This document shows, piece by piece, positions 22,074 to 33,567 of a stretch of 64,000 nt of DNA. A program made the position numbers and the translations under genes. Each line of letters starts with the position of its first letter. Within the stretch, counting starts at the first letter, position 1. The stretch spans positions 1,454,366-1,518,365 of the forward strand of contig NW_006763300.1 in assembly GCF_000218685.1 (NCBI RefSeq). The letters run 5' to 3'. Source of the stretch: Serpula lacrymans var. lacrymans S7.9. Its lineage: Eukaryota > Basidiomycota > Agaricomycetes > Boletales > Serpulaceae. The notes beneath the pieces were generated by a model. The model did not search any database and had not been told where the DNA came from. It was given only the letters and a program-made list of their open reading frames with translations.

Positions 22074-22615
22074 ATGTCAGACACGATCCCATCTTACCCC
22101 GAATATACTCTGCGTCCTGTTGAACAACAAGATGGCATCGCTTACTATAGTGCAACTAATACTCGAGGATATTCTATCCTCGACAGGAATGGGAACCCCG
22201 TCCGCTTCCCATTGCCACCGCTGCCTGTACGTGCAAATGGCACAAGGGTCCCACCAGATGCTGCCATAGTGTGTAGTTAGATAGTCGTTTCTGTGAAAGA
22301 TTACTGACATTAGCTTAGGTGAGGACAAGGGCAGCTCACAGGCGGATGATTCGGAAAGCTCGTCAAGAAAGGGTACGTCAGAGAGACATTTTGACTGTAA
22401 TATTGTTGAAATCATTTCTTCGCGCTAAACAGGCCCAGTTCCTCTTTGACCTCTGTTGCTTTACAATTGTTGGGATCATTGTCGCTGTTGTGTTCGTCTT
22501 TAAGCCAGAGTGGTTGAATGCCTTCGTAGACATGGTAAATTTGGTAGCTTTCAAGTTGTTCGGCGCAATGGGAGAGCTGGTAGTTGCAGGGGCCAATGCT
22601 CTCATAGAGGACTAG
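22074..22615 (+). CDS. Small hydrophobic-tail protein
   Basis: ATG at 22074-22076 (MSDTIPSYPEYTLRPVEQQ). A first exon of about 65 residues is polar and proline-rich (RFPLPPLPVRANGTRVPPDA). After one or two short introns come a basic patch (AAHRRMIRKARQER) and two hydrophobic segments: LCCFTIVGIIVAVVFVFKPE and a weaker amphipathic one, AFKLFGAMGELVVAGANAL, ending at TAG 22613-22615. It is likely a small membrane protein with a cytosolic N-terminus. Similar short hypotheticals occur in mushrooms, but I know no function. Confidence 0.6.
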
Positions 22616-22871
22616 CTTGAGATGTAGTGTTTCGTTTGTATAAATCTTGATGCTCGGGTGGGTCCTACCGCTGGTCTACAGATATATTTCAGGCTACTGG
22701 CGATCAAGTGAGTCAATAATGGTTACAGAGTTTTACTGCACAACATAATTTCCTCCATGATGGTGGTATATAAACAAAGCTCTTTGCACATAGTGAGCAT
22801 ACTGTCCCATAAGTGTCAGTATGAGTGCGGTGGTGGTTTATAATAAAGACTCACAATATCGTCAGAGTCGT

Positions 22872-23266
22872 TTAGTTATCAATGATGGTGGCAAAGTTCG
22901 AGGCAAGCATCTGGCCACCCTTCTCGAAGTGTTTGAGCTCCACGGTGGTACTCCTCATCAGTGAAGACCTCGGTGAGGGCCTAAAAGGTTGCAGCGTCGA
23001 ACACGGCCATGCAGCGGCACTAATGGCGTCACTGACGACTAGGTTGAACCTATAATGGTGCGCAGCAATCAGGAACCGAGGACTTCTAAGGCAATAAACA
23101 TCACAGGTACCTGCCCATACTTGAGTACATTCTACTTGACTACATGGAGCGAGTCGAAGAGCTTGGAATGGTCGTCAAGCCAGAACTTGTCGAAATCCTC
23201 CTTCGAGATACCTTCTTTTGTCTTGAAGAGAGCGACAATGCGGACATGATCAATGCGAAGGGCCAT
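22872..23266 (-). pseudogene. EthD-domain (dimeric alpha/beta barrel) pseudogene
   Basis: ATG at 23264-23266 starts ALRIDHVRIVALFKTKEGIS, then KEDFDKFWLDDHSKLFDSLH. This is the typical N-terminal strand and helix of EthD/stress-responsive alpha-beta barrel proteins (hydrophobic-compound metabolism). The matching C-terminal half appears at about 22880-23010 (AVFDAATF, ALTEVFTDEEYHR, then GGQMLASNFATIIDN). However, a TAG interrupts it after AATF, and the last block is in another frame. At least one stop and one frameshift make this a broken copy, unless an unusual intron removes them. Confidence 0.6.
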
Positions 23267-24346
23267 TATCAATGGTGGATCGAAGACTGCAACAATCAGG
23301 GAAGCTATTAGTCGAGCGATAGAGGGTTTGCAGAAGATAACCACTCAGAAGTGAAAGGTATATGTGAAGAGGATGAGAGGGGCTTGTAAGTTTACGAATA
23401 TTATCTCCTTGCTTTTATACCGTTCATCCTCCAATCTGCCAAGAGCGAATGGACGTATCACAAAGACAGCCACAATAGAAATTGATACGATCAAGAGGGA
23501 CTAACCCAAATTCTCGCCCGTTGTGTTGAGGGTTATTCCACCGGTACGCTGATCAGATGGGTTGGCAGCAGGAAACATACTTGATTGCCTTCTCGGGTAA
23601 TAGGAGACCTGGCGATACTCGACTCATGTGTCCCATCACATGGTCGGGGAAAGCTAAAGGGAGGATGTGAATTGAATGGGCTAGAATTGCGCTGATGGGC
23701 CAATTAACAAACAAGTAAATTGCTCAATGTGGCGATACCCAGGGGTGGTGTCGATATTTTTGACAATTACTGTCCCCACGGTTGTGTCAGCGCTGTATCA
23801 AGGTGTTTCTACGACTGTAAGAGGATACAATGCCAACGTTCACCGTAACATTCACAGAATGAACATGGGTATATCGACCATTTCGTACAGCCATAACAGG
23901 TACATGTACAGCCTTTCTTCTCATTGGGTCGATCATGCTGTCGATGTAAATCACTTATTTGACTTCTATTTGGTATAGATTAGCTTGCGCGAGGGATAGA
24001 GAAATTGATGCACAAACTGAGAAACGTTGAGATTGCCTTCACATATGCTTGATTATCAGTATATCGGCTGGTGTGCTCGATGGAGACAGTCACAGTAGTA
24101 CGTGTTACTCAGATCGACAAACGGAGGTGCTATAATGGACTGAGTGAGAGTTAAGTGAATAAAACGCAAACGGCGTCATACCACCGGAATGTAGATGTCA
24201 TAGTATGAACTTGAACTTCAAGCTTCAAGTTAGACGACCAGAGACGGCCTCGAGGCCGGATTTGTCACTGTACCATTTATGGTAGTCCTCCGTGGATTGT
24301 TGGGAACGACTCAAATCGTCTCACCATTAATCACCGCATCACTATT
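23267..24346. other. No recognisable gene; flank of transposase gene
   Basis: One 83-codon frame at 23727-23978 (+) starts with a hydrophobic segment (VVSIFLTITVPTVVSALY) that resembles a signal peptide, but nothing else supports it. The left terminal repeat of the transposon should lie here or just upstream. I could not identify it by eye. Confidence 0.35.
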
Positions 24347-27300
24347 ATGCCTCCAAAATTACATCTTTGTCAATGCCATGCCAAAGGCTGTATTGAAAGA
24401 GAAACAAGACATATCGATACGGGCCAGATCATCTCAGGAACATACTTCACAATGTCGCAATACGAAACTCATCGATTAGCCGAGCTAGAATGGTCGCAGC
24501 ATAACGCTCAACTGCAATTCGAGAGCTCCGTGATTACCAGAACGTTGGAAACTCGCAGATTTTCTGCAGCAGAACAGCATTGGACACAAGAACGCGATAT
24601 ATATGAGCCAGAAGTCTTGGGACAAGGTCGGTTCTGTTACCACTATCATCTCTTTGTTGATTCAGTTCTTGGACTATACATTAGACCATCATTCAATTCC
24701 CATTTCAAGTACATATCAGGCTGCGACTGAAAACGAACAAACGAATGAAGAGAGAGAAGTTGAGCAGATGCTTGTCGATACGGAGGACAGTGATAAACCT
24801 GCTCTCCCCACTGGTGCACAAACCTCGGTATACGGAACTTCTCCTGCAATTCTGCGGTCGATCAATGATCTTCAAAATATTCGAAATGACTTCCTCTTTC
24901 AGAAGTCTCAATTCCGGTACCCAACGCTGACTTTTCACCCTGACCCCAAATCGCCACACGAGCCAGTACCTCGCCTGACCTACACTAACAGAAAGGGGTC
25001 TTCTAACGCAGAGCACATAGGGTTTCAAGAAAGAATGGAAAAAATGATTCTGGCTATTGATAGGATTGATAGCCATGGGGAGGAAACAGTGCAGTCAACG
25101 AGAAGAGGTCTTATACAAGAACTTCAAGACTATCTTACCTACCTTGACGGGATCAAGAAAGAGCAGTGGCTTCGTCAAAAAATGGAGCTAGGTTTACTAC
25201 CGGGGCACAGTGGTGATCGTGTCAATAATTCAGTGCCCTCTGTGGCAAATACCTGTAAGTTTGCCAGTCGGTGCTGCTCTTCTTGTTTTTTTATATTCAT
25301 TCTCCTTATCCACAGCTCGATTTTTTGACTCGCGCTTGACCTCAATGCCCACACCCATCCTTGCTTCCCTACTCACTGCATTGATAATATACCTTGTCTC
25401 GGGTGTCTCTAGGACAGGGTCAAACTTCGTACTCAATGCGTTACATGCCATTGTGGCTATGACATGTTTCTACTGTGCGGGTAGCTCTGCACAAGGATCC
25501 ACAATTCCTGCGGATATCCAGCCGCTAACGGACAGTGTTAACTGGCCTAAAGATATCCGTGCAGTGATTCGAGAGTTCAATATTGACCCTGAGATATCGC
25601 AATACGCTTGTTGCCCAAAATGTTTTGCTTTATATCCTGCAACGGAATCCCAAGGGGAGTTGCAGTATCCACTCACATGCACCCATCGCGAAACTCCTGG
25701 CAGTCCAACCTGTGGGGCTAAACTGTTAGAGGAAAAATCGGGGGGCATTGCTAGCGATGAAGAAGTTCTCGTAGGCAAACAGCCCATTCGTCGGTTTCTA
25801 TATCAACCCCTCAAATCATGGCTCGCTAGGTTTTTATCAAGACAAGGAATAGAGGACCATCTCGAAAATTTACCAAAGCGTACTTTTACTCAGCGCATGC
25901 GAGACATCTGGGATGGCAGTGTTCTCACATCGTTCAAAGGATCTAGCGGAAAATGGTTCTTCGAGGCTCGCAATGGAGAACTACCGCTTGCATTTAGTTT
26001 GTCTATAGATTGGTTTAATCCCAATGGACGAAAGCGACAATCGAAATCTATATCTATCGGCGTCATGTATATGGTCTGTTTGAATCTTCCCGTACACCTA
26101 CGTTACCGCATCGAAAATGTTTACCTGGTGGGTATAATTCCTGGACCTTCAGAGCCGTCTTTGAACCAAGTTAATCACCTTTTGCGACCTCTAATTGACG
26201 ATCTCTTGCGCTTTTGGAGCCCGGGCGTTTTTTTCTCTCAAACAGCTAAGCACTTATTCGGACGTTTGGTAAAATGTGCTGTTATCCCTTTGGTGTGCGA
26301 CATGCCTGCCCACCGCAAAATCGCTGGATTCACTGGTCACGGCGGCCATTTCTTTTGCTCATTCTGTCTACTTGACAAGGATGATATTTCCAACACGGAC
26401 TATCTGAGTTGGCCCCGTCGCACTTGGGAAGCGCACTTGGAGCTTGCTCAGCAATGGAGAGATGCCCCTACAGAGGCCAAGAGACACGAAATCTGGAGAG
26501 CTTCTGGTGTGCGGTGGTCCGAGCTCCTTCGGTTGCCTTATTGGAACCCTATGAAGTTTGCTACCTTGGACGCTATGCACAATCTGCTGTTGGGCCAATT
26601 GAAGCGACACTTGACTGTAATATGGGAGATGTCAGCTCTCGCAGATGATCCCAATGACCCAGCAAAACGTACGAAACCTCACAGCCCTGAGGAGCAAGCT
26701 GAGGAAATTTCCGGAACAATTAAGGCGCTCAAAGCAAAATCTTTGACCCGTCTCAAGAGCTATCGATTAGGTTACTTGATTACCCTGGCCCAAGTGAATG
26801 GAGTAGTAGTCGATCGTTCGATCACGAAGCCTGTAAAAGCAGATTATGCAAATGCCCTCATACAATGGGTATGCTCCAAGTATTTTGCGTCTATAAAGTC
26901 AAGTTCTCACCAAACCTTTCTAGTGGTCGGATGTTTCCACCCGAGTTGAGATCAAGGTGCCTTCCCCGTACCACGAACCAGTCGTAGATTTATCCAAACC
27001 CGTGTCACCATCCAACGCGATCATGAATAAGGGTATCCTGAAGGAAATATGGTTCGATATGGCTAACACTATTATCCCCTCCTGGATGACCCGCGCTCCA
27101 AGGAATTTGGGTAGTGTTAACCAGGGTTATGTCAAAGCTGACCAGTGGCGTACAGCCTGCACTGTTAATTGTGTTATTTCGTTGATCAGACTTTGGGGAC
27201 ATGCTGAAGCAAGCCAGCGAGAAAAAAACATGCTCGATAACTACTTGGCACTCGTCATTGGTGTGCGCTGGGCAACTATGCGCTCAACGTCAGCATCACA

Positions 27301-28353
27301 TATCCATATCATCCAGCAATCGTTCCATCGGTATCTGACTTCTCTAATATCATTATATTCCTCAAATGTTCTTGTAACAAACCATCACGCAGCACTGCAT
27401 CTAGTGGAGTGCATGGAGTCATTCGGTCCAGTTCATGGCTGGTGGTCGTTCCCCTTTGAACGGTACATTGGCGTTATGCAGAAAACTAATACGAATAATA
27501 AGCTGAGTAAGTACCTTGCTTGTCTAGTAATTGTAGCGAGCTCACTGTGCATCCAGGGGATATGGAACTCACATTCTTCTTATCCTTCTGTCGTGGAAGT
27601 AATCTGAAGGCATTAATTTTTGAGAGCAGCCTTCGTGATGGCCTCCGTGACGCTGTGGATCATTTCAAAACACTATTCGAGAAATACTTTGGATCCAATT
27701 TTCATGGAACCCTTTTGAATGATTTGCAGACCCTTAGTGCGGCAGAAATCTTGGACGAAGGCACATACGATAGTTCCGCCCTCAGACCACTTTCAAAAGA
27801 GGTGTATAGAAAATTATTACATTGTATCCAGCACGAGTCGGCCACACCACAGTACTGTACAGAAGACGATCATACGACGTTAGGAGCGATACCCATAAGT
27901 CCCATGGTACAGCAGCGTGATAGGATCACCTTCCGAGGGATCAGTTTCACGACAGGGAAGAAATCCATCGGTGACTCAATGATCCTGTATAAATCTGATC
28001 GTGAGGCAGAGGCACACGCAGGAAAAATTGATGGGATTTTCGTTCATTCTCGTGCAGGGACATGCAAAAAAATCACCGATTACTTCATGCTCGTAAAGCC
28101 TTTCCGACCATTAACACCTCTCGAAGCTACATTCGACATCTACAGGCAATACCCGCTTCTGGGTGTTCGTTTGTATCATGATGAGTTTCTAACGGAATCA
28201 GTCATCATCAAAGGTTCAGACATTGTGAGCCATTTTGCAAGCTGTGAGTATAAACACTATGGCAATGGTGACTTTCCTTCTGGCCGATACCGTGTAGTTC
28301 TCTCGTTAGACCGAGTAAGTCCTATAATTCTCATCCATCCCAACAAGATTTAA
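24347..28353 (+). mobile_element. Tnp2-type (CACTA/CMC) transposon: intact-looking transposase gene
   Basis: ATG at 24347-24349 (MPPKLHLCQCHAKGC), the usual Cys-rich opening of basidiomycete Tnp2-family transposases. Coding exons continue with introns near 24628-24718, 25254-25314, 26870-26930, 27508-27600 and after 28310. Family blocks appear in order: YACCPKCFALYP (25605), the PIRRFLYQPLKSWLARFLSR region (25790), SIGVMYMVCLNLPVHLRYRI (26060), CDMPAHRKIAGFTGHGGHFF (26300) with a zinc-type CSFCLL, then FATLDAMHNLLLGQLKRH (26560), SWMTRAPRNLG (27080) and GWWSFPFERYIGVMQKTNTN (27440), which fits the DUF4218-like part. I see no stop or frameshift inside the exons, so the transposase could be functional. 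Terminal inverted repeats and the target-site duplication were not found. Confidence 0.8.
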
Positions 28354-29951
28354 TCCTAGCCAATACAGAATTAAACGTTCATACAAATATTAAATGATAC
28401 TGTACATAATTGCAATATACTGATATCCCAAAGCTGGCCCCTGCAGGCCTGGCAACGCAAGAACAGTGACATTGAAGGCATCAGGTCAGCTCCTAATCAA
28501 TGCTCATGCAGACCCCAGTTAGCTCCCAACGATCAGAGGTAAGTGGCAGCGCAGCGAAAGTAGCGCAGCGTGGCCAAGCCTTTGTGAACCAGCCGCGTGA
28601 CAGCGGGTCGAGTCTTCAATGCTGGAACTTAAAACTGACGATTTGTGAAAGAACCGCCACCTCTCTTCTCTTCTTTGATAAGATGGGAGAAGAAGAACAA
28701 TCATAGATCTTCGGGCTTTAGCTGCATGCTAGCCTGTCTCCGCCACTTTCGATATTTTGAAACTTGGTAGTATAAAGCCGAAGTCACGACCACACCAGAG
28801 CTTAGCGTACAAGGACTGTGATAGTTTGCCTGAGCGGGGCATGTTGCTCACAAATAAAGGTGTGTACTGACATTGGGGCTCTCAGCCTTGATCTCAATAA
28901 ACCGCCTCGGAACCAAAGGTAATACGTTAGAACAAAGGACAGAACTAATGCATTGAAACAAGTTAGGCTGATACATGATTGAATAATAGAACTCAAGTGG
29001 TGTTTGGGCATGCCGTTCACTCACAATCTTAGGCAATAGCAGTACAGCTGTTGCATACCTTGTAATACTTGAATCTGGTGGTTATCGGCCGAACTGATGA
29101 TCCCGCCAAAAATATTAGGTTCACGCCCATATCCGTGGTAATTCGGAATAGCTACCACGCTTTCTTGCCCGTGGTGACAGGAATTGGCAGAACCTCCGGC
29201 GCTGCATATACTAGGGATGTATTATCAACGCGCGGTACTCCCCCATAAATGATATATGCTATTGATAGTTGGTGCTTATTTCCAACGATGGTAAGTAGTA
29301 GGTGACGCTCATGGTCCAGGTGGACGCTCCGCCTTTTCTTGTACAGTTTTTGCTGATCCATCTCCCATAGAACTAGATCTATCTTGGATCGAAGAATAGC
29401 ATCATCTAGGTAGATGGATATGATCATGGGAGTCATTTTTATATATAAACTTCTAGGCTGTCATCACTTTAAAGTCCTGACTCAAGGGTCACAGCAAACC
29501 TTCATTCAAGTTCCCCTCAGGTGTTGTTGATCCAACCTGAAGGATCATTCCAAGCACAAGGTCTTGAGAAATATGGGGCTTATTTCTGGCGTAGAGGCTG
29601 TCGAGGTTGGGGACAAAATGCCACTGTTGGATGCATAGTTAAGCTATAACTTTACCGCAAAAAATCCATTCTGATCTTCAGTCTATTCTACCGCATTGTT
29701 GACCCTACTATGGAGACGATCGACGTCAAGGCCTCAGTTCGGGACTCATCGCTTCGCAACGAAGACCTAACCATGGGTCAGATCACAGTCGCCATTCATC
29801 CCAGGGGGATTCTGACTTCAAATAGTCTATCTGAAATATAAGATCTTCATTCGATAAATCTTGCATAAACTATTCGACGCGAAGTTTTATAGCCCCACGC
29901 TGCTTTCACGGGAAACGCTACGTATCATTATGTTGGAGTCCAATATAACTA
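28354..29951. other. Unresolved region, possible gene remnants
   Basis: It should contain the right end of the transposon. On the minus strand, frames at 29436-29060 (MTPMIISIYLDDAILRSKID, an ATG start) and 29036-28802 could be exons of one small gene. No domain is recognisable and codon quality is unconvincing. No supported gene on the plus strand. Confidence 0.35.
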
Positions 29952-31000
29952 CTACGACACCCACACAAGCTTTCCGTAAGGTGTCTTTGCCTCGCCTGTC
30001 TTCCTTCCTTCTGAAACCCGAAACGCAACTTCATAGATTCCTGGTCCTTTATTTTGGAGGGCCTCGCGCTCTTCTTCATTGAGAGGTGTACTAAGACGCA
30101 GTCGTGGCTTAACCAATTTGTAGCTGGCCTTCGTGCTCCCTGGTGCCTCCAGTTCCCATACTGATTCTGTTGAAGTGGCGGAAACAGGCGAATTCCCAGT
30201 AACAGACGTTAGCTGCGCCGCGAGGCTCTGGAACGACGCATGTTCGACCAAGACACGGACATATGCGACTCCCAGTACACCTGAAGGGTGCTGTGCGTTA
30301 GAAGGGGGATCGACAGGCACCTGCACGTTGTGTTTCAAAACCACACCACTGACTTGACACAACAAGGCGAAACCTGCTCACCCTCCACTTCCGCGCTGTA
30401 ATATCACCACAGAAGAATGGCAGAGCCCCCCTCCCATGTTTCTCATCGGGTGCGGAGATCACCCATTTCAATACTTTTCCATCTTCACGCACTCTCCCCC
30501 CAGCTACCTCAGTTGAGTATGTCACCCCACTGCCATCTTGCTTTCCACGTTCGTTGATGAGACTGGCAATTGATGCAGACGACGATCCCAAGAATGCAAA
30601 ATCTATCCATCCAGGATCTTTGTGTGACCACGGATTCGCTGCGCGTTTCTCGGCATCAGGTGAACCTGGTGGGTAATGAGAAGCAGGATGCGTGAATGCA
30701 ATAAGCTCCAGGTAGGCGTCATCCCCTAGTATCTAGGCCAAAACTTGGTGAGGAGAAAAGCAAGTGACTATTATCAAGCATACAACAAGAGCATTGGCAG
30801 TTAACCCTCCCGCATGAGTTCCTCCTGGTATAACGCTGAGGGAAAGTGTCATGCAACTTATTAGGTCTCTTTCAAGCAATTTGTAATCTGAATGCGCACT
30901 TAAATCCCAGTTGTCTAAATTGTTGTGAAACCTCCTGTACTGATCCAGGAGGCGTGAGATGTACGATATGATCGAGGATATTAGTTGGTGGAAGTGACAT
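29952..31000 (-). CDS. Glyoxalase-like domain protein (Glyoxalase_3 type)
   Basis: ATG at 30998-31000 (MSLPPTNILDHIVHLTPPGS). Introns lie at about 30895-30838, 30780-30733 and 30365-30330. The joined exons follow the glyoxalase-like family closely: LDHIVHLTPPGS, VIPGGTHAGGLTANALV, DDAYLELIAFTHPASHYPPG, NPWSHKDPGWIDFAFLG, EVAGGRVREDGKVLKWVISA, LPFFCGDITARKWRV, PPSNAQHPSGVLGVAYVRVL. The vicinal-oxygen-chelate fold of this family contains an N-terminal His and later acidic residues, but no defined substrate is known for most fungal members. Ends with TAG at 29952-29954. Length, about 290 residues, fits the family. Cytosolic; no signal peptide. Confidence 0.85.
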
Positions 31001-31296
31001 GCCAGTGGAAGGAGAGACAACCAGTCACTTTTTGCACGTAGTTGATAGTACACAGTTACAATAGCTGACTATGACCAACTAAAAGTCAGTCAAGTGACTA
31101 TTTCGTATGTATATATATAGTATCACTGGGTTCGATAGTATGGCGTGCTCGCATGAAGACTAATGGTCATCGATCATATCTCGTGAGCCATAATATAAAA
31201 AATATTGTAATTGTAACAATGCGGAACTGGCGGCAATGGTGTACATCATAATGTAAGAAAGAGACCCGGATAGGCTCATTATCATACAATCATATT

Positions 31297-32813
31297 TCAG
31301 GCAAGTTTGGCATAGCCCACTCGTGCATTTCCAACATCGAAAACAGTGTAGACATTCCGCAGAAAGGTATCGCCTAGTACCCATACATCTAGAATAACAA
31401 ACAATTTTGAGTGGCAGATCAAGCATTCAGTTTCAGAGAATATTTACCTCCGACATCATCATGAGCTGAAATAACTCCCACACAAGTCTCTCCGCTGGAG
31501 TCGTAGGGACCAAGATCGAATGTATCTTTGGACAGTGCAAACGTAGTACCACCTAGTGTCACGCTGACGGTGGGCATGGAACGACAGGGCACTGCATCAC
31601 GAGCATTCCAATATTATGAGTGCACAAAAGGACGGTCTAGGCCACAGCTTACAGGTGTACAAACCACCGCCGACATCCGTTCCATTAATAGCGTTGTAAA
31701 ACTGACTGACATTGGAGGTGTTGGCGAGAATAACTGTAGTTGCAGTGTCGATGAGACCAACCACGCCGTTGATAATTCGCTTGCCACCGACGTTTAGACC
31801 ATCTACGTTGACTTGCCAAAACCCCTGAGATACCATGTATATCAGAATAGAGAGGAAATATAAATTTTTCATGTAGCTTTACTTACATCACTGACAACAG
31901 ATGTGTAAGTGAATTGACCTTTGTATAGCTCGTGGTTCACTGCACCAAGGCGCAGTTAGCCGGATCCGCACGACCCAAGTTGAACAGCAAAGATGGGTTT
32001 AGCGACACACCTTCTGTGACAAGTGTTTCAATGATAGGAGTGTCAGATTGTACCGATACACCCGGCCTAGCCTTGAAAGCCAAGCCTATAAAGTTATGAG
32101 GAGTGTGATCATTTTGGCAGAAGGCGCCAGAGTATTTCTCTACGACACTTATATTTTGAGTCTTAGCCTATCGTTATCATTTTCAGCGTGAGCTGCGTAA
32201 TCGATAAAGAGACGACTAACGGTGTACCCGGCAATGGTGACAGTGTCAGAATATTTCTCCCCGGAAATCGTATAGTTCTCACCAAATAATTGACTAGTAA
32301 ACGCGTCTCCCAGACGTGTACTTTTGGAACTTAAGTTCGGATTGTATTCGTTGTGCCCATCGCAGGTCGACCCGGATCCAGCCACAAGGAAAAAGTTGCC
32401 AGCAGAATCGAAGTCAACTATTACGCGTCATTAGAAAATCAATATAGTAAAGTAGAACGAGTGAAGATACACAGACCTGCACACACAGACGCAGGGCTAC
32501 CAACCGAGATGTTCCCATACCAAACATTATGATAGTCGATAAGGGGAACGACACCAGTGTTCTCTTCATAGGCTGCATACCCTTGCCTTATCTTCCTGAA
32601 GTTTTTTGTGGTGAATAGTGGCTCGAAGGATAGTGAAGAAAGTGGAACAGCATCCAAATCAATAGACCCCTCGGAATCGTACAGACTAGACCTCTTCCTG
32701 AGAGAAACTGGGACGCCATCCAGCTGAGGGAGAGCCAAGGCTAGGATAAGTAGAGTGGAAAAAGTTACAATGGCTGCCAGAAGCATGATTTCAAGGCAAA
32801 AACACTTGCGCAT
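31297..32813 (-). CDS. Pepsin-type (A1) aspartic protease paralogue lacking the active site
   Basis: ATG at 32811-32813. A hydrophobic leader (MLLAAIVTFSTLLILALALP) suggests secretion, followed by a propeptide (VSLRKRSSLYDSEGSIDLDA). The A1 fold is clear: YGNISVGSP, SGEKYSDTVTIAGYTV, WQVNVDGLNVGGKRIINGVV, ANTSNVSQFYNAINGTDVGG, and the terminal LGDTFLRNVYTVFDVGNARV. But both catalytic signatures are altered. The first reads FDSAGN where the neighbouring gene has FDTGSS, and the second reads IDTATT instead of IDTGTT. The flap YGDGS has become FGENY, losing the flap tyrosine. The aspartates remain, but the DTG triads and flap do not, so normal proteolysis is unlikely. The reading frame is otherwise intact over about nine exons, which argues for a maintained pseudoprotease rather than simple decay. 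TGA is at 31297-31299. Confidence 0.82.
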
Positions 32814-32953
32814 CCATCAAGACACTGAATCTGCTTTATATTCGGTGCTGGGTCCATACCGCAGTTAAGTACCTTGTTAGGAGAGCCAGAGACTCACGAA
32901 AAGGGTCTCCAAGAGTATTACTGGGTGGATCCTGTAGAGATTCACGAGGTGAT

Positions 32954-33043
32954 CTCAGCGGGAACAGAATCGCTATTAATTAAAGAATCTAGGAGTACAA
33001 GGAGAAGATGAACATACCTCAGCGGGAACAGAATCGCTGAGGT
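32954..33043. repeat. 21-bp direct repeat, second copy within a perfect hairpin
   Basis: CTCAGCGGGAACAGAATCGCT occurs at 32954-32974 and again at 33018-33038, starting 64 bp apart. The second copy is extended so that ACCTCAGCG (33016-33024) and CGCTGAGGT (33035-33043) form a perfect 9-bp inverted repeat around a 10-bp loop. It lies 140-230 bp upstream of the pseudoprotease ATG. Confidence 0.75.
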
Positions 33044-33567
33044 CTTAACTACGAGAATGGTCTGTATACATATGGTCATGCAGAATGCCAACATGGAATG
33101 CCTAAAGTGCGGAGTACGAATAACGAGAGTCCAGTTGACGCTGGAACTCAACAGATCCAAGTGCCAGACAACGGTAGAGCCTCACTAGTGCGCCGATTCC
33201 GCTGATTATCGAAGATGACGGGATGCCAGCTGAGGGCCAGCTCCAATCAATCTAGCCTAAACTCAGTTGTAGTACACTTCGATGATAGTATATAACACGG
33301 ACCGTGAACTTGGAAAAAAAAGGAACATAAGCCTATATGTACAAACTTCAGTGATCTGGCACTTTTGGAGCTGTGGCGGATTGATACAATGTGCCGCCGA
33401 TAGCATCGCACACTCTCTAAGAGTCTAATTGGGAGGGGTCCATAATATTTATATTAGTCCATTATTACTGTCAAGTCCATGTGGTCAGTCACATCTGCGA
33501 GATTTTTTGCCCTAGTGTACCCATATCACCATTTGCTATTAGCTCATATCCCATATGTATACACACT

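Noticed and set aside
23267..24346. Terminal inverted repeat of the Tnp2 element
   Set aside because: No CACT-type end pairing with the right flank could be found by eye.
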